Source: Melioribacteraceae bacterium (GTDB lineage: Bacteria; Bacteroidota; Ignavibacteria; Ignavibacteriales; Melioribacteraceae). Taken from it: DNA of 64,000 nucleotides. Every line of letters begins with the position of its first letter. The stretch's first letter is position 1. The translations under genes were made by a program, and so were the position numbers. Shown one piece after another: positions 59,674-64,000 of the stretch. Location: NCBI GenBank assembly GCA_015493615.1, contig WGCV01000002.1, positions 62,001 through 126,000 on the forward strand, given 5' to 3'. The notes under the pieces were generated by a model. The model saw only the letters and a list, made by a program, of their open reading frames with translations, did not search any database and was not told the DNA's origin.

Positions 59674-61493
59674 TTTTTCACCTTTGATAAACTTCCGTCG
59701 AGGTCAACGATTAATTTAACTGTTTTGTCGTAAAGTTCTTTCGCCGAAACTTTATCAACCGACGAAGGGGCAAACCGGACAAATTCCGATTTTTCCGAGA
59801 TTTCCCGAACTTCGTTCAGCAGATTTTCTTTCACTCCGAGTTTCTTCATCTTGGCGATTGCGTTATCGGTCGTAAATTCCGATTTGGGAATTTGCAGTTT
59901 GGTTTCGAGATAGCCGAAAAGTCCAGCCGCCAAATTGGAATAAAATTCGGGCAGGTTGTTTTGCTCCAATGATTTCTTCGCATTCTTCAATCTTTTGCGA
60001 GCTTCTTTCTCGGCTTTTTTCATTTTAATAAGCGCCGTGTTCCCTTCGATTTTTCTTCTTCTCAGCTCGTAAAGCGATAACAGAATAAAGAGTAAAAGCG
60101 GAATTCCCAATCCGTAGTAAAGCCAATCCGGAAAAACTTCAGTCGCCGATTTTCTTTTAAGGTTTAAGTTTCCCGTTTTAATAAAGCGGATATCTTTGCT
60201 CAAAAGCTGAATGTTTTCTTTGCTGAAGCCCGAACCGGTAGTTCCGTTCTGGTACGATTCGTTTCCTCTTTCAATTTCAATTCTGTAAGGTCCGAATGAT
60301 TTTGTAACGTATTTTCCCGTTGCCGGATTAAAATAAGTAAATGAAATTGGACCTAACTTACGCGTTCCCGATATTCTCGGAACAATCAAATACTCAACCT
60401 TCTTTGTCCCGCTGACAACATTTTTTCGGGAGATATTATCCGATGTTTTAGGGTCGTAAACTTCAAAACCTTCCGGCACTTTCAGTTCCGGAATTTGAGC
60501 AAGCTCTATATTTCCGGTTCCGCTGAGAATAACCTTTATCGTTATCGGCTCGTTTACTTTTGCTTTAAGCTTGTCGATAGAAACGTTGAACGTAAAGTTT
60601 CCCACCGCTCCGGTAAATGATTTCGGCGCGCCGGCGGGCAAATCCTTTACGTAAATATTAACTTTGTTGGAAGCCACGTTCCGCTCAATGGTTTCCGTTC
60701 TGTCAAAGAAAGGATCGTTAAAAAAGTCGTCAAAAATATCTCCGCCTCTTCTCCGCTTCTGGATGACAATAGGGATTGTCAGCTCAAAAGGAGTAATCGT
60801 AAGTTTTCCCGTTTCGGTTGGGAAAAGCGCCATCTTCTTAATCGTAGCAACTCTGTAGCGTTTTCCATTATACATCTCGGCGCCGAACGTGATGTTGTTC
60901 GACATGTCAAGCTCTTCGTTCCAAAATCCTTTGTACGAAGGAAGTTTTGATATTTGCGGAGACTTGATATTTAATCTTGTGTAAAGTTTATAGGAAACGA
61001 TTATCTGTTCCCCTTTATAAACATGAGTTTTATTAGGTACGGCTCTGATAAAAATATTATTTCGAAGTTCTTCGTCGCTAATTCCGGAGCTGTTGTCGGT
61101 CTTTGTTCTGACTTTACCCTTTACGACGTTGATTGAAATCGGCTTTGTAACATACCGCTTACCTTTGTAGAATAAGGATGACGAGCCTATTGTATATCTG
61201 CCCGGAGTCGGAGCTACGAGGATATATGAATAAGTAACGGTCGCGGAAACCGCTCCGTTTATAATCTGCATACTTGAGGATTGATTCGGTCCGCTGAGGA
61301 CGGTAAAGCCCTTAAAATCGGGGGCGCGGAAATTCTTAACCGAATTAATATCTCCGCCGGTAAAAGTAAAATACGCTTGAAATCTTTCTCCCTGCCTGAC
61401 AGTGGATTTATCCACGGATGCGGAGTATTCCTGTGCAAATGCGCTTGAGGCAAAAAGTAAAATCGCTATCAGTATATTTATAAATTTATTCAT
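59670..61493 (-). CDS. batD: BatD-like protein
   Basis: A 607-residue protein with a signal peptide (1-20) and a large periplasmic part of beta-sandwich repeats: VDKSTVRQGERFQAYFTFTG (24-43), then GEQIIVSYKLYTRLNIKSP and NEPITIKVILSGTGNIELAQ. One transmembrane helix near 455-475 (LYYGLGIPLLLFILLSLYEL) is followed by a cytoplasmic helical Lys-rich tail with LYDKTVKLIVDLD. A KGLGGDIFDDFFNDPFFD-like aspartate/phenylalanine stretch occurs near 265. Order and fold match BatD of the oxygen tolerance family. It lies 5 bp after batC. Confidence 0.88.
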   Translation of the reverse strand: MNKFINILIAILLFASSAFAQEYSASVDKSTVRQGERFQAYFTFTGGDINSVKNFRAPDFKGFTVLSGPNQSSSMQIINGAVSATVTYSYILVAPTPGRYTIGSSSLFYKGKRYVTKPISINVVKGKVRTKTDNSSGISDEELRNNIFIRAVPNKTHVYKGEQIIVSYKLYTRLNIKSPQISKLPSYKGFWNEELDMSNNITFGAEMYNGKRYRVATIKKMALFPTETGKLTITPFELTIPIVIQKRRRGGDIFDDFFNDPFFDRTETIERNVASNKVNIYVKDLPAGAPKSFTGAVGNFTFNVSIDKLKAKVNEPITIKVILSGTGNIELAQIPELKVPEGFEVYDPKTSDNISRKNVVSGTKKVEYLIVPRISGTRKLGPISFTYFNPATGKYVTKSFGPYRIEIERGNESYQNGTTGSGFSKENIQLLSKDIRFIKTGNLNLKRKSATEVFPDWLYYGLGIPLLLFILLSLYELRRRKIEGNTALIKMKKAEKEARKRLKNAKKSLEQNNLPEFYSNLAAGLFGYLETKLQIPKSEFTTDNAIAKMKKLGVKENLLNEVREISEKSEFVRFAPSSVDKVSAKELYDKTVKLIVDLDGSLSKVKK

Positions 61494-61498
61494 CCTAT

Positions 61499-62260
61499 CT
61501 ACCAGTCTTTTTCCGTTTTAATCGCTTTTCCTTTTTTCTTCCTTAACTTTTTCTGAAGATTTTTTTCATGTTTTTTCAAAGCCGCAAGAATTCGCTCCGC
61601 TTCTTTTTTGCTTATTTTTTGTTTCTGCTTCTGCTGTTGTTGTTTATTTTTATTTTGTTTATTCTGCTTCTGTTTCTGATCCTTATTTTGGTCCTGATTT
61701 TTCTTTTTCTGCTTGTTTTTATCTTTATTCTTTTTATTATCGTTTTTGTTTTGATCGTTCTTCTTTTTGTTTTTCTTATTCTTGTTCTTCTTATTATTCT
61801 TTTTGTTTTGTTTGTTCTGCTTCTTGTTCTGCTGTTTCTGTTTAAGCGCGTAAGATAAATTATATTTCGCTTCGTTATCCTTAGGATTTAATTTTAAGGA
61901 ATTAATATAAGCCTTAATTGCGTCGTCAATCTTCTTCTTTTTTAAAAGAGAATTTCCGACATTATAAAATATATTCGATTCTTCTTTTTTGTTTTTAGTT
62001 AAAGCCAAAGCCGACTTATACTCTTTCAGCGCTTCATCGTAATTTCCTTTTTTGTAGTAAGTATTCGCCAAATCGTAATGAGCTTCAAACGAGGAAATAT
62101 CTTTTTCCAAAGCTTTCTTGAAATCTACTTCCGCTTTGTCAAATTCTCCTTTCTTATATTCTTCCACGCCTTTATTTACTTCGGTGCGCACGCTCTGAGC
62201 CGAAACAATCGAAAAGGAGAAAACAGTAACAAGCAATAATGAAATTACAATATTTTTCAT
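61499..62260 (-). CDS. batC: BatC-like TPR protein with Lys/Asn/Gln low-complexity tail
   Basis: A 253-residue protein. A signal peptide (1-21) is followed by three or four TPR repeats (about 26-140), e.g. AHYDLANTYYKKGNYDEALK and NIFYNVGNSLLKKKKIDDAI. Residues about 142-215 are nearly all Lys, Asn and Gln, and the last 40 residues are basic with EAERILAALKKHEKNLQKK. The tail is coded by repetitive AAA/AAT/CAA codons, prone to length change. The start overlaps the batB stop (ATGA) behind a GGGAGGGG ribosome binding site. Confidence 0.88.
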   Translation of the reverse strand: MKNIVISLLLVTVFSFSIVSAQSVRTEVNKGVEEYKKGEFDKAEVDFKKALEKDISSFEAHYDLANTYYKKGNYDEALKEYKSALALTKNKKEESNIFYNVGNSLLKKKKIDDAIKAYINSLKLNPKDNEAKYNLSYALKQKQQNKKQNKQNKKNNKKNKNKKNKKKNDQNKNDNKKNKDKNKQKKKNQDQNKDQKQKQNKQNKNKQQQQKQKQKISKKEAERILAALKKHEKNLQKKLRKKKGKAIKTEKDW

Positions 62261-63294
62261 TCTTCCCCTCCCGACTCAAGTTTACGCATGAGTCTTGTCT
62301 TGTTGCGCGACAGGAAGAAATCGACCAAAAGCAATAAAATAGCGGGCAACAGCAGATAATAAAATCTATCCTCAAAATCGGTAATTCTTTTCGAGCCGAA
62401 TTCTTTTTTCTGCAGTTTCGATAAATCTTTGTAAATCATTTCCAATTCGTTTTCGCCGTTTTGAGCGTTGTAATATTTACCGTGAGTTTCCGAAGCTATT
62501 TTTTTCAACGTCGTTTCATCTAATTTAGTAAGAACCACTTTGTTGTATCTGTCCTTTTTATATCCGATCATTTTTCCGGAAGCGTCGTAAGCGGGAATCG
62601 GCGCGCCTTCGGGAGTTCCCAACCCGATTGTGTAGATCGAAACGTCCTCTTCGTTGGCTTTCTTAATTCCGGCATCGATTCCCCCTTCGTTATCCTCGCC
62701 GTCAGTAATCAGTATGATAGCTTTTTTGGTGTCCGTTTTTTTCTTAAACGATTTAAGAGCCAAATCAATCGCCTCCCCTATGTTAGTGCCCTGTTGCGGA
62801 ACCGACTTTGTATCGACCGCGTCCAGGAACATATTAGCCGCAGAGTAATCGGTTGTAAGAGGAAATTGAACGTAAGCTCTCCCCGCAAAAACAATTAGTC
62901 CTATCCTATCGCCTTGCAGTTTTTTAATCAAATTTTTTATATCATGCTTTGCTTTTTCAAGTCTGCTCGGCTTAATATCCTCGGCGTTCATACTGTTGGA
63001 AACGTCAAGAAGGACGTAAACGTCAATTCCGACTTGTTTAACTTCTTCAACCTTCGTTCCGACCTGAGGATTAGCGAGAGCAAAAATCAAAAGAAATAAA
63101 GCCGTAAAAACCAATCCCGCTTTAGTGAAGAACTTCATTCCGCTCTTTTTTGGCGCCAAACGTTTTGCGGCTTCCCCGGCGGCAAATTCCTTTAAAGCGT
63201 TCTTCCTTTTATAAAAATCCCAGAAAATCAGAACAGCCGCGGGAATCAGCAGAAAGAGTAAATATAAATATTCGCTATGTGCATATCTAAACAT
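62257..63294 (-). CDS. batB: BatB-like VWA-domain membrane protein
   Basis: A 345-residue inner-membrane protein. Helices at about 8-26, 57-75 and 310-330 surround a von Willebrand factor A domain. The metal-ion-dependent adhesion site is complete: DVSNS in YVLLDVSNSMNAEDIKPSR, Thr in QQGTNIGEA, and Asp in LITDGEDNEGG. The last residues (RNKTRLMRKLESGGEE) are cytoplasmic. It lies 7 bp after batA. Confidence 0.92.
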   Translation of the reverse strand: MFRYAHSEYLYLLFLLIPAAVLIFWDFYKRKNALKEFAAGEAAKRLAPKKSGMKFFTKAGLVFTALFLLIFALANPQVGTKVEEVKQVGIDVYVLLDVSNSMNAEDIKPSRLEKAKHDIKNLIKKLQGDRIGLIVFAGRAYVQFPLTTDYSAANMFLDAVDTKSVPQQGTNIGEAIDLALKSFKKKTDTKKAIILITDGEDNEGGIDAGIKKANEEDVSIYTIGLGTPEGAPIPAYDASGKMIGYKKDRYNKVVLTKLDETTLKKIASETHGKYYNAQNGENELEMIYKDLSKLQKKEFGSKRITDFEDRFYYLLLPAILLLLVDFFLSRNKTRLMRKLESGGEE

Positions 63295-63301
63295 CGATAA
63301 C

Positions 63302-64000
63302 CTACGGATTTGTCCTTAAATATGCGTGACTTAACAATAGTTCCAAAAAGAGCAGAACCAATCCGGCTTCGAGCCAGCCGTAAAAAAGTTCATGCGCATG
63401 TCTGTATGAAGTTACTTTTATTTTGGATTTCTCAAGTTTGTCAATCGATTTATAAATTGCGCGCAGCTTGCTGTTGCTTGTAGCTCTGAAGTATTTTCCG
63501 CCGGTGATAGAGGAAATTTTTCTTAACGTTTTTTCGTCAATCTGGACGGGAACATTCTGATACTGCACGCCGAAGGGGGTTTGCACAGGATAAGGCGCCA
63601 TTCCTTCCGTTCCGAGTCCGATTGTGTAAATGCGAATGCCGTATGTTTTGGCAATCTGCGCCGCGGTTATCGGATCGATTTCACCGCTGTTATTAACGCC
63701 GTCCGTTAAAAGTATCATCACTTTGCTTTTTGCTTTACTATCCTTTAACCGGTTTACGCCGTTTGCGATTGCCGTCCCGATTGCCGTTCCGTCCTCCAGC
63801 ATTCCGCTTTTTACCTGCTTTAAAAGGGAACGCAGAACTCCGTAATCGATTGTAAGAGGACACTGAGTAAAACTTTCCCGCGAAAAAATCACCAGTCCGA
63901 TTCTGTCGCTGGTTCTCTCTTTAATAAAATTATCGATTACTTTTTTTGCCGCTTCCAATCTGTTCGGCTTTAAATCTTCGGCAAGCATACTGCCGGAAAT
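63302..64000 (-). CDS. batA: BatA-like VWA-domain protein, 5' part missing
   Basis: The gene runs off the right edge; the 232 residues present begin inside the metal site (ISGSMLAEDLKPNRL, the SGS of D-x-S-x-S). The remaining MIDAS elements are present: DGTAIGTAI and LLTDGVNNSGEID. A C-terminal helix follows (GWLEAGLVLLFLELLLSHAY). Similarity to batB in sequence order indicates a paralogous pair. Genes for MoxR and a DUF58 protein would be expected beyond the edge. Confidence 0.9.
   Translation of the reverse strand: MSGSMLAEDLKPNRLEAAKKVIDNFIKERTSDRIGLVIFSRESFTQCPLTIDYGVLRSLLKQVKSGMLEDGTAIGTAIANGVNRLKDSKAKSKVMILLTDGVNNSGEIDPITAAQIAKTYGIRIYTIGLGTEGMAPYPVQTPFGVQYQNVPVQIDEKTLRKISSITGGKYFRATSNSKLRAIYKSIDKLEKSKIKVTSYRHAHELFYGWLEAGLVLLFLELLLSHAYLRTNP

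Noticed and set aside
61568-61858. A plus-strand reading frame coding an almost pure Leu/Ile/Phe hydrophobic protein
   Set aside because: It is the antisense of the Lys/Asn/Gln low-complexity tail of batC, and its composition follows directly from that repeat.

Overview
The window looks like a chromosome segment from a moderately AT-rich member of the Ignavibacteria or a close relative (Bacteroidota/Chlorobiota group). This is inferred from gene content: a type IX secretion C-terminal sorting domain with an NYPNPFP start, a batABCDE-type aerotolerance locus, DUF5683, DUF4301 and DUF1015 proteins, S9 and S46 dipeptidyl peptidases, a pyruvoyl-dependent arginine decarboxylase, and many dispersed palindromic repeats. 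No rRNA, tRNA or CRISPR array was seen.

Layout. Positions 1-3.0 kb: cupin fragment, a small hypothetical gene, smpB, tyrS and pdaD. 3.4-7.5 kb (minus): pfkB kinase, mtnA, recO and an HtrA protease in a tightly packed run. 7.7-11.7 kb (plus): a four-gene respiratory/sulfur unit (octahaem cytochrome c, four-helix cytochrome b, and two YeeE/YedE transporter halves, the second fused to a rhodanese-like domain), closed by a strong terminator. 11.75-12.5 kb: a REP-associated (Y1) transposase between hairpins. 12.6-19.0 kb: beta-barrel protein, DPP-IV-like peptidase, lipoprotein, coiled-coil membrane protein and acyl-CoA dehydrogenase. 19.3-22.3 kb (minus): GT2 glycosyltransferase, flippase-like membrane protein and DUF1207-like protein. 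22.5-24.5 kb: divergent HisA, UspA and an eIF2B-like isomerase. 25-28.1 kb (minus): asnS, an NhaD-like antiporter and a small partner. 29.3-31.3 kb: a T9SS-exported Omp28-like protein. 31.3-44.2 kb (minus): a long run with crotonase, SDRs, truA, mtaB, cmk-rpsA, a HIT-like gene in a possible gene cassette, ackA and hbd. 44.4 kb: tsaE between two copies of a MITE-like repeat. 45.4-47.6 kb: S46 peptidase. 47.8-52.9 kb (plus): response regulator, DUF1015-serC, a Cys-less ArsC-like protein and DUF4301. 52.9-58.8 kb (minus): a seven-PAS histidine kinase, then a GGR-type flavoprotein coupled to a Cfa-type methyltransferase. 58.9 kb to the end (minus): batE, batD, batC, batB and a truncated batA.

Together the genes suggest a peptide-using heterotroph: secreted dipeptidyl peptidases, beta-oxidation-type enzymes (acyl-CoA dehydrogenase, crotonase, hydroxyacyl-CoA dehydrogenase), acetate kinase, and a membrane-bound cytochrome module that probably handles sulfur oxyanions. 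Nearly every intergenic gap over 250 bp is filled by one of several short repeat families. Two of these are shuffled into mosaics, and one copy sits exactly at the tsaE stop codon with an 8-bp direct repeat.

The strongest candidates for undescribed biology are the octahaem cytochrome/YeeE-rhodanese unit, the Cfa-GGR lipid pair, the DUF1015-serC pair and the HIT gene with an attC-like palindrome. All calls come from reading the sequence; no database search was run.
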